Source: an uncultured cyanobacterium
GTDB taxonomy: Bacteria > Cyanobacteriota > Vampirovibrionia > Gastranaerophilales > Gastranaerophilaceae
Direction: 5' to 3'
Assembly (NCBI GenBank): GCA_945836835.1
Contig: CAMAML010000005.1
Location: 1-17,493 of the forward strand
Length of the DNA: 17,493 nucleotides
In this document: piece by piece, positions 6,515 through 12,586 of the stretch
Layout of the letters: each line of letters starts with the position of its first letter
How positions within the stretch are numbered: position 1 is the stretch's first letter
The notes under the pieces: model-generated
Told to the model about the DNA's origin: nothing
Databases searched by the model: none
The model's input: only the letters and a program-made list of their open reading frames with translations
Made by a program: the position numbers and the translations under genes

Positions 6515-7780
6515 TTATACATTTGGCAGATCCCCTTTAACGTCAGCGACAACGTCGCTTCCGAGGTCAAACTCTTCATGAAGTGCTTTTACCGCTTTGT
6601 TTGCGTCGGCTTTATCGACCAAACAGCTGATTTTTATTTCGCTTGTCGAAATCATTTTGATATTTATACCAAGGTTTGAGAGGGTTTCAAACATCCCCGA
6701 CGCAATCCCCGGACGGTCAATCATGCCTGCTCCGATTATGGAAACTTTTGCGATTTCGGAGTTTGCAAGAATATCCCTGCAACCGATTTCGGACTTTAAT
6801 TTGTCCAAAGTTGTCAGTGTTTTGCCTTTGTCGGAGGTGTCAATCGTAAACGCAATATCGTTCGTGTTGGTTTCTTTTTTTGCGTAAGATTGAATAATCA
6901 TATCTACCGAAATATTTTCTTTTGCAAGCGTTGAGAAAATCTTGGCAGCCTGCCCCGGTGTATCGGGAACGTCCAAGACTACTATTCTTGTTTGGGATAA
7001 ATCGGCGGCAACGCCTGTAACGGGTCTGTCTATTTCCATTTTATCAACTCCTAATATTAATGTACCCATATCGTCAATCTTGAAACTGCTGCGAACCCTC
7101 AACGGCACGTTGTTTAATTTTGCGGTCTCAACACTTCTCGGGTGAAGTACATTTGCACCGGCGTGAGCAAGTTCAAGCATTTCTTCGTACGAAATACTTT
7201 TGAGCTTAGACGCTGTCGGGACAACTCTCGGGTCGGTTGTATAGACGCCTTCGACGTCGGTATAAATATCGCACCTTTCGGCGTTCAGGGCTGCCGCAAT
7301 CGCAACCGCGGAAGTATCCGACCCGCCCCTGCCGAGCGTCGTAATCTCTCCGTCTGCCGTAACCCCCTGAAATCCCGCAACGATAACAATTTTCCCTTCG
7401 TTAAGGTTCTTGCGAAGTTTTTCGGTTTCGATTTTTAAAATGCGAGCTTTTGAGTGAACGTTTTCGGTAAAAATTCCGACCTGCATGGCGTTAAAGCTCA
7501 CCGCATCATAACCTTGTGCCTGTATCGCCATAGCCAAAAGTGCAATGGAAACCCCCTCACCCGTAGAAAGGAGCATGTCCATTTCTCTTTCCGACGGGGT
7601 CGCGGAAAGGTCTTTTGCCATTTTTACCAAATAGTCCGTCGTATGTCCCATGGCGGACACTACGACCACAACGTCGTTTCCGTTATTTTTTTCGTGGATT
7701 ACCGTTTTGGCAACGTTCTTGATTTTTCCCGTGTCGGCAACAGAAGTTCCGCCGAATTTTTGTACTACTATTCTTCTCAA
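6515..7780 (-). CDS. lysC: Aspartate kinase
   Basis: Phosphorylates L-aspartate to 4-phospho-L-aspartate, the first committed step towards lysine/diaminopimelate, threonine and methionine. The 421 residues match the monofunctional class. The N-terminal kinase domain shows VQKFGGTSVAD (residues 6-16), VSAMGHTTD, STGEGVSIALLA, AGFQGVTADGEITTLGRGGSDTSA and YTDVEGVYTTDPRVVP. The C-terminal part has two ACT domains with VLDVPDTPGQAAKIF and VSIIGAGMIDRPGIASGMFETL, ending LVDKADANKAVKALHEEF. These fit feedback control by lysine and/or threonine, as in the family. The start is TTG at 7780, overlapping the TPR gene's TGA by four bases. AAGGA about 6 bases upstream supports this start over internal ATGs. 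No lysine riboswitch is expected here, since it is the third gene of an operon. Confidence 0.96.
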   Translation of the reverse strand: MRRIVVQKFGGTSVADTGKIKNVAKTVIHEKNNGNDVVVVVSAMGHTTDYLVKMAKDLSATPSEREMDMLLSTGEGVSIALLAMAIQAQGYDAVSFNAMQVGIFTENVHSKARILKIETEKLRKNLNEGKIVIVAGFQGVTADGEITTLGRGGSDTSAVAIAAALNAERCDIYTDVEGVYTTDPRVVPTASKLKSISYEEMLELAHAGANVLHPRSVETAKLNNVPLRVRSSFKIDDMGTLILGVDKMEIDRPVTGVAADLSQTRIVVLDVPDTPGQAAKIFSTLAKENISVDMIIQSYAKKETNTNDIAFTIDTSDKGKTLTTLDKLKSEIGCRDILANSEIAKVSIIGAGMIDRPGIASGMFETLSNLGINIKMISTSEIKISCLVDKADANKAVKALHEEFDLGSDVVADVKGDLPNV

Positions 7781-9279
7781 TTTTCGTCCTTGAACCCTGA
7801 TAGGTTCGCTAACTCTGTGTATTCCGTTTTGTATAAAAACTTTTCTTCGTTTAGTGCAAGGATTTTCTTGCCGACAGAAATCGTTTCCTTTAAATTATAT
7901 TCGGAATAATTCTCTTTGACAAGTTTGTAACCCGCAAAAAACAAAAGATTTAATATTTCTAAATCATTTTCATCCTCGTTTAACGCCCTGCGGAGCTTTC
8001 TTTGGGCGGACTCGTACGCTCCGATATTTATTAAGAAGTTTGAATAATCTTTATAAACATAGGTTTCGTTTTGAGAATTAAGGAGTGCTTGTTCGTAGTA
8101 TGACTTTGCGTTTTCATTGTCTTGCATATTCTCGTAAGAATGTGCCAAAAACAAGTTCAGTGAGTTGTCAAACTTTACGACTTCCAGTGCTTTTTTAAAC
8201 TTTTCCGTCGCCGATTTCCAATCCCGTTTTTTATAGCTCAAAATTCCAAGCGCCTTTGTGTAAAGGTAGTTTGTATCGTCCAAGGTTTTAATCCCTTCGA
8301 GAATTTTTTCCGCCTCGTCAATTTCTTCCATGCCTGCATTGCAAAGTGCAATGCCCGATAGAATTTCCTCCGAAGTTTTGTCAAAATCCAATGTTCTTTC
8401 AAAATTTTCTTTTGAGATGTTGTATTCCCCGAACATCTGCATAGTAACTGCGTAGTCAAAATAAAGGTTCGGAGCAAAAAGTTTCAGCTCAAAGGCTTTA
8501 TGGTATTCCTCAAGACATTCTTTTTTCATCTTTTTTATGGCGTAAAGTTTTCCTAGCAAGAGGTAAGCGGGGAGCATAAATTTGTTATGCTCGATTGATT
8601 TTTTTGCGTAAAAAATGGCGTTGTCGTAATCTTCCCGTAAATATTTCAAATTTGCGTACTCGTAATTGTTTGCGTCGTTTGAGTTGACCCCCGTGAGGAA
8701 AGTCAGCTTAGCTTCTGCATCGTTGTATTTGCCGAGCCGAACCTCCATTATCGCCGCCATCAAAAGTGCCATAAAATTGTACTTGTTGATTTTGACGGAA
8801 GTCAGAAACTTGTCAAGAGCCTCTTCATACCTTTTCTGCTTCATCAGAGCCATGCCCCAGCCTGCGTAGACATCCGTATTCAAAGAGGTCATTTTATTTG
8901 CGTTTTCAAACGCCTCTTCCGCCTCCTCTGCAAGATTTGCGTTAATGAGGGCAAACCCCAAAAGCCTCCAAATATCTTTATCCTGAGTGTTCAAATTGGC
9001 GGATTTTTTATAGGAAACTATTGCTTCGGTAAGCCGTCCCGTTTTTTCGCAAACTATCCCGAGGTACTTATACACGAGAGCGTCCTCTTGCGGAAGCTCC
9101 ATAGCCTCTTCAAGAATTTTTTCGGCAAGTTTAAACTCCCCGTTTTCGATACATTTTTTTGCACGGTTAACGAAAGCAACCGACGGCATCGCCTGCACAA
9201 CGCAGTCTTTTTCGTACATATCAAGGTTTTTGCTGAGAACTTTTACCGCCTCTATGATTTTTTTTAATCCGTCAAACAA
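7777..9279 (-). CDS. Tetratricopeptide-repeat (TPR) protein
   Basis: A protein of 500 residues, almost all TPR-like helix pairs from about residue 30 onward. Typical units are YKYLGIVCEKTGRLTEAIVSYKKSANLN, WRLLGFALINANLAEEAEEAFENA and YAGWGMALMKQKRYEEALDKF; further, weaker repeats run to about residue 460. It has no signal peptide or membrane helix, so it is probably a cytoplasmic scaffold or adaptor. The start is TTG 9279, supported by GGGAGG seven bases upstream; the first ATG would cut 20 residues and lacks such a site. It begins inside the end of kdsC (16 bases overlap) and its TGA overlaps the lysC TTG, so its level is tied to both neighbours. Its partner is unknown. Confidence 0.85.
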   Translation of the reverse strand: MFDGLKKIIEAVKVLSKNLDMYEKDCVVQAMPSVAFVNRAKKCIENGEFKLAEKILEEAMELPQEDALVYKYLGIVCEKTGRLTEAIVSYKKSANLNTQDKDIWRLLGFALINANLAEEAEEAFENANKMTSLNTDVYAGWGMALMKQKRYEEALDKFLTSVKINKYNFMALLMAAIMEVRLGKYNDAEAKLTFLTGVNSNDANNYEYANLKYLREDYDNAIFYAKKSIEHNKFMLPAYLLLGKLYAIKKMKKECLEEYHKAFELKLFAPNLYFDYAVTMQMFGEYNISKENFERTLDFDKTSEEILSGIALCNAGMEEIDEAEKILEGIKTLDDTNYLYTKALGILSYKKRDWKSATEKFKKALEVVKFDNSLNLFLAHSYENMQDNENAKSYYEQALLNSQNETYVYKDYSNFLINIGAYESAQRKLRRALNEDENDLEILNLLFFAGYKLVKENYSEYNLKETISVGKKILALNEEKFLYKTEYTELANLSGFKDEN

Positions 9280-9740
9280 TCCGCAACCTCCCTAAACGCT
9301 CCAAATCCGCCGTCAACGGATGTTATTTGTATCCCTTCGATCTGTTTTACTTTCTCAACCGCATGCGGAACCGTTACTCGGTATTTGGCAAATTTTAAGC
9401 ACTCGATGTCGTTTATGTCGTCCCCGATGTAGATAAAATCCTCTTCCGTCAGCTTATATTTTTTTACGATTTCTTTTAAAACTTCTATCTTGTTGTGAAT
9501 TTTTGTATGAACTTCCTTAAACTTGAATTTTTTTGAGAGCATATCTATTGCGGGATTGGTTTCTCCCGAGATAATCCCCACCTCAAAACCGTTCTTGTAA
9601 AGATTGTTAAACCCGATTATGTCCTTAAAATTCACCCGTCTCGTCATCGAGTAATCGTCGTTGATATATACGAAATTGTCGGTCACAACCCCATCAAAAT
9701 CCGTTATTACCCATTTTATCGTGTTCGGAAATTTTAACAT
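9264..9740 (-). CDS. kdsC: KdsC-type HAD phosphatase (3-deoxy-manno-octulosonate 8-phosphate phosphatase family)
   Basis: A protein of 158 residues, the usual size for C0-type HAD phosphatases without a cap domain. Motif I is ITDFDGVVTDN, with nucleophile D14 and acid/base D16. Motif II is GIISGE (S58), then Lys in HNK (K84), and motif IV is YIGDDINDIECL (D107, D108, D111). The C-terminal GGFGAFREVADCL matches the KdsC tail GG-x-GA-x-REV. KdsC releases phosphate from Kdo-8-phosphate during lipopolysaccharide sugar synthesis. The close relatives acting on sialic- or nonulosonic-acid 9-phosphates cannot be excluded, because no other Kdo or sugar-acid gene is in the window. First gene of the kdsC-TPR-lysC operon. 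Confidence 0.85.
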   Translation of the reverse strand: MLKFPNTIKWVITDFDGVVTDNFVYINDDYSMTRRVNFKDIIGFNNLYKNGFEVGIISGETNPAIDMLSKKFKFKEVHTKIHNKIEVLKEIVKKYKLTEEDFIYIGDDINDIECLKFAKYRVTVPHAVEKVKQIEGIQITSVDGGFGAFREVADCLTD

Positions 9741-9752
9741 TTATTTAATCCC

Positions 9753-9764
9753 GTTTATATAAAC
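9753..9764. promoter_or_regulatory. 12-base perfect palindrome, candidate operator
   Basis: GTTTATATAAAC is perfectly self-complementary. It lies 12 bases upstream of the kdsC start and adjoins the -35 region of the kinase promoter, so one protein could affect both directions. It resembles the GTTTAC-N5-GTAAAC site upstream of pgi (3176-3192) in its outer bases. AT-rich palindromes of this length can arise by chance. Confidence 0.35.
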
Positions 9765-9766
9765 TA

Positions 9767-9795
9767 TTAACAACTTCGTCCCTATCTGCTATAAT
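9767..9795 (+). promoter_or_regulatory. Promoter of the histidine kinase gene
   Basis: TTAACA (9767-9772), a 17-base spacer, and TATAAT (9790-9795) preceded by an extended TG element (9787-9788). This is the best sigma-70-type promoter in the window. Predicted start is near 9802, giving a leader of about 40 bases with GGAG at 9825-9828 before ATG 9843 (14-base spacing, slightly long). Confidence 0.75.
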
Positions 9796-9799
9796 TATA
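9794..9799 (-). promoter_or_regulatory. -10 box of the kdsC-TPR-lysC operon
   Basis: On the minus strand TATAAT occupies 9799-9794, sharing two bases with the plus-strand -10 box at 9790-9795; the ten bases 9790-9799 (TATAATTATA) are a perfect palindrome. No strong -35 is seen at 17-18 bases (TAATGT or TTAATG). If used, the two promoters overlap and would compete for polymerase. Confidence 0.4.
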
Positions 9800-9842
9800 C
9801 CATAAACTACGACAAAACATTAACGGAGTAAAAAATCGTAAC

Positions 9843-11141
9843 ATGGCTTGGTATTTAATAAACATTTCAATCATTCTGATTTTCATTGCACTGTTCTTTA
9901 TCACAAGACAGACAAACAAACGCTGGTCGAAAATTAACGACTATTTGGGTACGGTTACGAACACGGTTAACTCAATCCGCTACGGGAATTTGACGACAAA
10001 AATCGAGCGCCCCGAGCACCCGAATCCTACCTATCAAAACGTTACGGACAGTATTAACAGAATGGTCGAAACCTTGAACGACAGAGAAAAAATGATTGTG
10101 GAATATCAAGCGGAACTCATGCGTCAAAACAAACTTCTTGAGTCAGTAATTAACTCTTTATCCGACGGGATTTTGATTATAAATGAACAAATGCATATCT
10201 TAAGAGTTACGCCAAATGTGTCAAACTGGTTCGGCACTAAGGGGGAAGAGATTATCGGGCGTGACATAAGAGAATTTTTGCAATTTGAAGACGATAAAAT
10301 TAACCTCAACCGAATGAACCTAAAAAATGTGTTTGTAAAACACACCCCGACAAACAATTTTGTGATAAGTTCAATAAAACTTTCGGTCGACGACAACAAA
10401 AAGCGCTACGTCCTGATTATCAAAGACGTTACAAACGAGAGAGAAATCGAAACCTTGAAAGAAGATTTTGTCGCAACGCTGACCCACGACCTGAAAGTAC
10501 CGATTGTTGCCGAGGCAAACATTTTGGACTTGTTGCTTGACGGAAAGTTCGGTCCGATTACCGACAGGCAGCAGTTTGCTCTTCACAATATGAAAAACTC
10601 TAACAAAGAGCTTTTGACGCTTGTTCAAATCGTTTTGGAAACCTACAAAATCAAAGACGGCGGGATTAAATTGAACCGAGAAAATATTTTATTGAACGAA
10701 TTTATCTCAAAAATTGTCGACGACGCAAACACGATTGCGGACAACTCGGGGTTAAAAATAGCCTTTAAGCCTCAGCGAAACATCAAGGTTGCGGCGGATC
10801 CGCTCCAACTTGAGCGGGTCATAAAGAACCTTATAAACAATGCGATTTACCATAGCGACACGAAAAAAGACATCGAAATTACGATTGGCGAAATCCCGAA
10901 TTTCATAACAATTTCGGTAATCGACTTCGGGCGGGGGATTGCGCAAAAAGATATAACGATGATTTTCAACAAATACTATTCCGCCTCAAAAAAATTCAGA
11001 AAGATTGGAACGGGTTTGGGTCTTTACTTGTCGCAACAGATTATAAACGCACACGGGGGCGAAATCACGGTCGATAGTGAAGAAAACGTCCGTACGGAAT
11101 TTTGCGTAAAACTTCCGCTCGTAAACCCGCTGTCGTTCTAG
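9843..11141 (+). CDS. Orphan PAS-containing sensor histidine kinase
   Basis: A protein of 432 residues. One N-terminal membrane helix (about 4-22, LINISIILIFIALFFI) is followed by a HAMP-like linker (to about 80), a helical connector, a PAS-like domain (about 98-197), a HisKA dimerisation domain with H-box FVATLTHDLKVP (phospho-acceptor H215) and a HATPase domain. That domain has N box NLINNAIYHS (329-338), G1 DFGRGI (361-366), F box IFNKYY and G2 GTGLGLYL (389-396). All catalytic motifs are intact. There is almost no extracytoplasmic domain, so the signal is probably sensed in the membrane or by the PAS domain. No response regulator lies nearby, so its partner is encoded elsewhere. It is transcribed divergently from kdsC from overlapping promoters. 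Confidence 0.92.
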   Translation: MAWYLINISIILIFIALFFITRQTNKRWSKINDYLGTVTNTVNSIRYGNLTTKIERPEHPNPTYQNVTDSINRMVETLNDREKMIVEYQAELMRQNKLLESVINSLSDGILIINEQMHILRVTPNVSNWFGTKGEEIIGRDIREFLQFEDDKINLNRMNLKNVFVKHTPTNNFVISSIKLSVDDNKKRYVLIIKDVTNEREIETLKEDFVATLTHDLKVPIVAEANILDLLLDGKFGPITDRQQFALHNMKNSNKELLTLVQIVLETYKIKDGGIKLNRENILLNEFISKIVDDANTIADNSGLKIAFKPQRNIKVAADPLQLERVIKNLINNAIYHSDTKKDIEITIGEIPNFITISVIDFGRGIAQKDITMIFNKYYSASKKFRKIGTGLGLYLSQQIINAHGGEITVDSEENVRTEFCVKLPLVNPLSF

Positions 11142-11159
11142 AGGGGGAGTCATTAACGC

Positions 11160-11202
11160 TGTCGGGTTCGATGAAAACGTCGAACCGCGACCTACTAAAC
11201 TT
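11160..11202. repeat. 43-bp hairpin repeat, copy 1
   Basis: Identical over 43 bases to 12100-12142, in the same orientation. It folds as GTCG + GGTTCGA against TCGAACC + CGAC, with one bulged G; the inner bases T-G and C-G close an AAAA tetraloop. It lies 18 bases after the kinase stop and 13 bases after the stop of the toxin partner gene, so it ends both. On the minus strand it has an open frame containing DVFIEPD. Confidence 0.85.
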
Positions 11203-11215
11203 AAGCAAAAAAGTT

Positions 11216-11416
11216 TTAAATTTTCGGGGTGTTTAAAATTTCTTTCGCCATTTCTAAGGCTTCTGCCTCACTTTGGTGCGGAAACGCTTTTTTTATCGAG
11301 ACAGCCAGCTCTTCCTCGGTTATTTCAAAGTGACACTTGTATTTATTGTTTGCTTTTGCCCTTTGTGCCGCTACCGTAAACATATTTTGTAATTCTAAAG
11401 CCTCTTTATAGTCCAT
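11216..11416 (-). CDS. Small protein, candidate antitoxin or partner of the zeta-like kinase
   Basis: A protein of 66 residues, acidic and mostly helical (EALELQNMFTVAAQRAKANN, TEEELAVSIKKAF, SEAEALEMAKEIL). The start is ATG 11416 with AGGAGG seven bases upstream; an upstream in-frame TTG at 11434 only translates the ribosome site itself, so it is rejected. It overlaps the end of the toxin-like gene by 11 bases and its ribosome site lies within that gene, so it is translationally coupled. Size, acidity and position suggest a neutralising partner, as in toxin-antitoxin pairs. However, the partner of classical epsilon-zeta systems is upstream, and I do not recognise this family. Role is inference. 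Confidence 0.6.
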   Translation of the reverse strand: MDYKEALELQNMFTVAAQRAKANNKYKCHFEITEEELAVSIKKAFPHQSEAEALEMAKEILNTPKI

Positions 11417-12011
11417 TGATTTTCCTCCTTGCAAGTTTTAGGATGTTATTAAAATCATTTTGCATTTCTTCATTGACAACTTGAATATTATCCGATGAAC
11501 CAAACGAGACCATCATTGGAGTATATTCATATCCGTTATAAAATATAGCCCATTCATCAACCATAAGACGATATTCATCCCAAAATTTTATTATGCTTTT
11601 ATAATATCTTCGGATTATATCTTCTTCCGGAACATTGTGTCCTCCGTTTTTAACACGGTTTTGTACTCGCTCAATGCAATCCGTACAATTTTGTAAAAAC
11701 GCATATACCAAGATTATCTTATAATTTCGCTTACGTGCCTCTTTAATAATTCTAATAATATTATTACCTGACAATGTAGACTCAACGGCAAACGATTTGT
11801 CATTTTTCAAATATTCATTTAAACGTTTAAAATAAATTTTCCCCGCAGAAATCGGAACACTGTTAATCGCATCCGGAGCAATTTCTTTAGCTATGTTATC
11901 GGCATTCAAAAACTCTAAATCTTTTTGGGGCAAAAGCATTCCTGCCAATGTGCTTTTCCCGCTACCGTTAGCCCCTGCAATTATATATAATTGTTTATTA
12001 TTGCCCTGCAT
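11406..12011 (-). CDS. Zeta-toxin-like P-loop kinase
   Basis: A protein of 201 residues. Walker A GANGSGKST (residues 13-21) follows a hydrophobic strand (LYIIA). Next come FLNADNIAKEI (34-44), in the position of the zeta substrate-binding Asp motif, FAVESTLSG, IILVYAFLQN and RVQNRVKNGGHNVPEEDIIRRYY, the Arg/Lys-rich lid region of the zeta/PezT-like group. Zeta toxins phosphorylate UDP-N-acetylglucosamine and block cell-wall synthesis; relatives of this short form are often annotated only as AAA or zeta-like ATPases, so activity is not proven. There is no Shine-Dalgarno before ATG 12011; a TAAAAT box lies 6 bases upstream, so the message may be leaderless. The gene is visibly more AT-rich than its neighbours, which suggests transfer. 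Confidence 0.8.
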   Translation of the reverse strand: MQGNNKQLYIIAGANGSGKSTLAGMLLPQKDLEFLNADNIAKEIAPDAINSVPISAGKIYFKRLNEYLKNDKSFAVESTLSGNNIIRIIKEARKRNYKIILVYAFLQNCTDCIERVQNRVKNGGHNVPEEDIIRRYYKSIIKFWDEYRLMVDEWAIFYNGYEYTPMMVSFGSSDNIQVVNEEMQNDFNNILKLARRKINGL

Positions 12012-12017
12012 AATAAT

Positions 12018-12046
12018 ATTTTAGCATAAATATTTGATTTCCCCAA
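12018..12046 (-). promoter_or_regulatory. Promoter of the zeta-like module
   Basis: On the minus strand: TTGGGG (12046-12041), 17-base spacer, then TAAAAT (12023-12018) with an extended TG element just before it. The -10 box ends 6 bases before the start codon, so transcription would begin at or near the A of ATG 12011. Confidence 0.45.
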
Positions 12047-12099
12047 ACTATTTTCGTATTTCTTCAGCTCCTGTTCAAAACGCTTAAGACGATTTGTTT

Positions 12100-12142
12100 T
12101 GTCGGGTTCGATGAAAACGTCGAACCGCGACCTACTAAACTT
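12100..12142. repeat. 43-bp hairpin repeat, copy 2
   Basis: Same 43 bases and orientation as copy 1 at 11160-11202; flanks differ on both sides, so the identity is sharply bounded. The pair lies 940 bases apart (start to start) and brackets the zeta-like module. On the minus strand the repeat frame (DVFIEPD) stays open into the stretch 12099-12012, coding KRFEQELKKYENSLGKS, and stops at 11981 inside the toxin gene in another frame. Confidence 0.85.
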
Positions 12143-12239
12143 TCTTTGTCAGCTTCCAAATCAAAGCATTTAAAATAAAAAAACAAAACGCCAATATCCC
12201 CGTTAAGCTAGCCCCGTCGGGCGATTGTGTTCCGCTCAC
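12135..12239 (-). CDS. Possible 34-residue single-span membrane protein
   Basis: GTG 12239 to TAG 12135-12137 encodes a polar start (MSGTQSPDGAS), one clear hydrophobic helix (LTGILAFCFFILNALIW) and a basic end (KLTKKV). This layout is typical of real small membrane proteins. Its GTG overlaps the TGA of the preceding open frame by four bases (GTGA), and its stop lies inside the hairpin repeat. Against it: no Shine-Dalgarno, non-ATG start and short length. It might also be the C-terminal remnant of a longer gene. Confidence 0.4.
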   Translation of the reverse strand: MSGTQSPDGASLTGILAFCFFILNALIWKLTKKV

Positions 12240-12379
12240 TTAGGCTGATTGCATATTTCCACGAAAAGTTTGCTCACAAGTCCTGCGAACAGCTTGTTGT
12301 TTTCGCAAACTTTTATCGTATTACTCCCCGTTCGCTCCACTCTTGCCAAAATCCGCCGAACTCGATAGTCGAATTCTTG
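12236..12379 (-). other. Open frame with strong nested inverted repeats (peptide or structured RNA)
   Basis: A 47-codon frame without ATG (TTG and GTG codons inside), containing RVERTGSNTIKVCENNKL and LVSKLFVEICNQPK, ends in a TGA that overlaps the GTG of the 34-residue frame. The same DNA holds nested inverted repeats on the minus strand: AAAAGTTTGC/GCAAACTTTT (10 bp), ACAAG/CTTGT (5 bp) and CTG-TTCG-CAG at the tip. Also present are AATTCGA-CTA-TCGAGTT upstream (one wobble) and GCCC-GACG-GGGC downstream. Either a structured RNA or a remnant coding region; I cannot tell which. Confidence 0.35.
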
Positions 12380-12385
12380 TCACTA

Positions 12386-12442
12386 TCTTCCGCTTATTAA
12401 AACAGACCCTCTAAAAGAGGGTCTGTTTTAATAAGCGGAAGA
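12386..12442 (-). terminator. Perfect 27-bp-arm palindrome: tRNA-Gly terminator fused to the tRNA 3' end
   Basis: Arms 12386-12412 and 12416-12442 are exactly complementary with an AAA loop (plus strand). The core ACAGACCCTC…GAGGGTCTGT followed by TTTTAATAA is a good intrinsic terminator for the minus-strand tRNA, and also works in the plus direction. The arm at 12435-12442 is part of the tRNA acceptor stem, so the far arm carries a second GCGGAAG, a copy of the tRNA 5' acceptor strand. Confidence 0.8.
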
Positions 12443-12505
12443 CGAGACTCGAACTCGCGACGTCAACCTTGGGAAGGTTGCATTCTACCACTGAATTACT
12501 TCCGC
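12434..12505 (-). tRNA. tRNA-Gly (anticodon CCC)
   Basis: A full cloverleaf is readable on the minus strand: acceptor GCGGAAG/CTTCCGC (7 bp), D stem ATTC/GAAT with loop AGTGGTA, anticodon stem CAACC/GGTTG with loop TTCCCAA (anticodon CCC, reads GGG), variable loop ACGTC, T stem GCGAG/CTCGT with loop TTCGAGT. U73 is the discriminator, as expected for tRNA-Gly. CCA is not encoded and must be added enzymatically. The 3' end merges with the palindromic terminator. It diverges from mnmE, sharing an AT-rich 80-base spacer. Confidence 0.93.
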
Positions 12506-12572
12506 AATTCATCTTGCATATATATCTTACCACCAAAATTTTTTATTGTAAATATTTTTTTTGTTTTTTATG

Positions 12573-12578
12573 TATAAT
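12573..12578 (+). promoter_or_regulatory. -10 box of mnmE
   Basis: TATAAT ends 8 bases before ATG 12587, with no Shine-Dalgarno between, so the message is probably leaderless or nearly so. No good -35 is seen at 17 bases (TTGTAA at 12546-12551 is 21 bases away). Confidence 0.4.
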
Positions 12579-12586
12579 ATAAAATT

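Noticed and set aside
6515..7780. Lysine riboswitch control of lysC
   Set aside because: lysC starts on the stop of the TPR gene, so there is no leader in which a riboswitch could sit; nothing like one is visible before kdsC either.
7777..9279. Frameshift or missing start in the TPR and lysC genes because they lack ATG starts
   Set aside because: Both have TTG starts with good ribosome sites at the right spacing and typical four- to sixteen-base operon overlaps, so they are intact.
11160..12142. Integron cassette with attC sites
   Set aside because: The layout (small toxin genes between hairpin sites) is cassette-like, but neither repeat carries proper GTTRRRY/RYYYAAC core boxes and there is no integrase in the window.
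12386..12505. Mobile-element attachment site at the tRNA 3' end
   Set aside because: An attachment duplication would give a direct repeat of the tRNA 3' end. The only second copy here is inverted, and no integrase gene is present.
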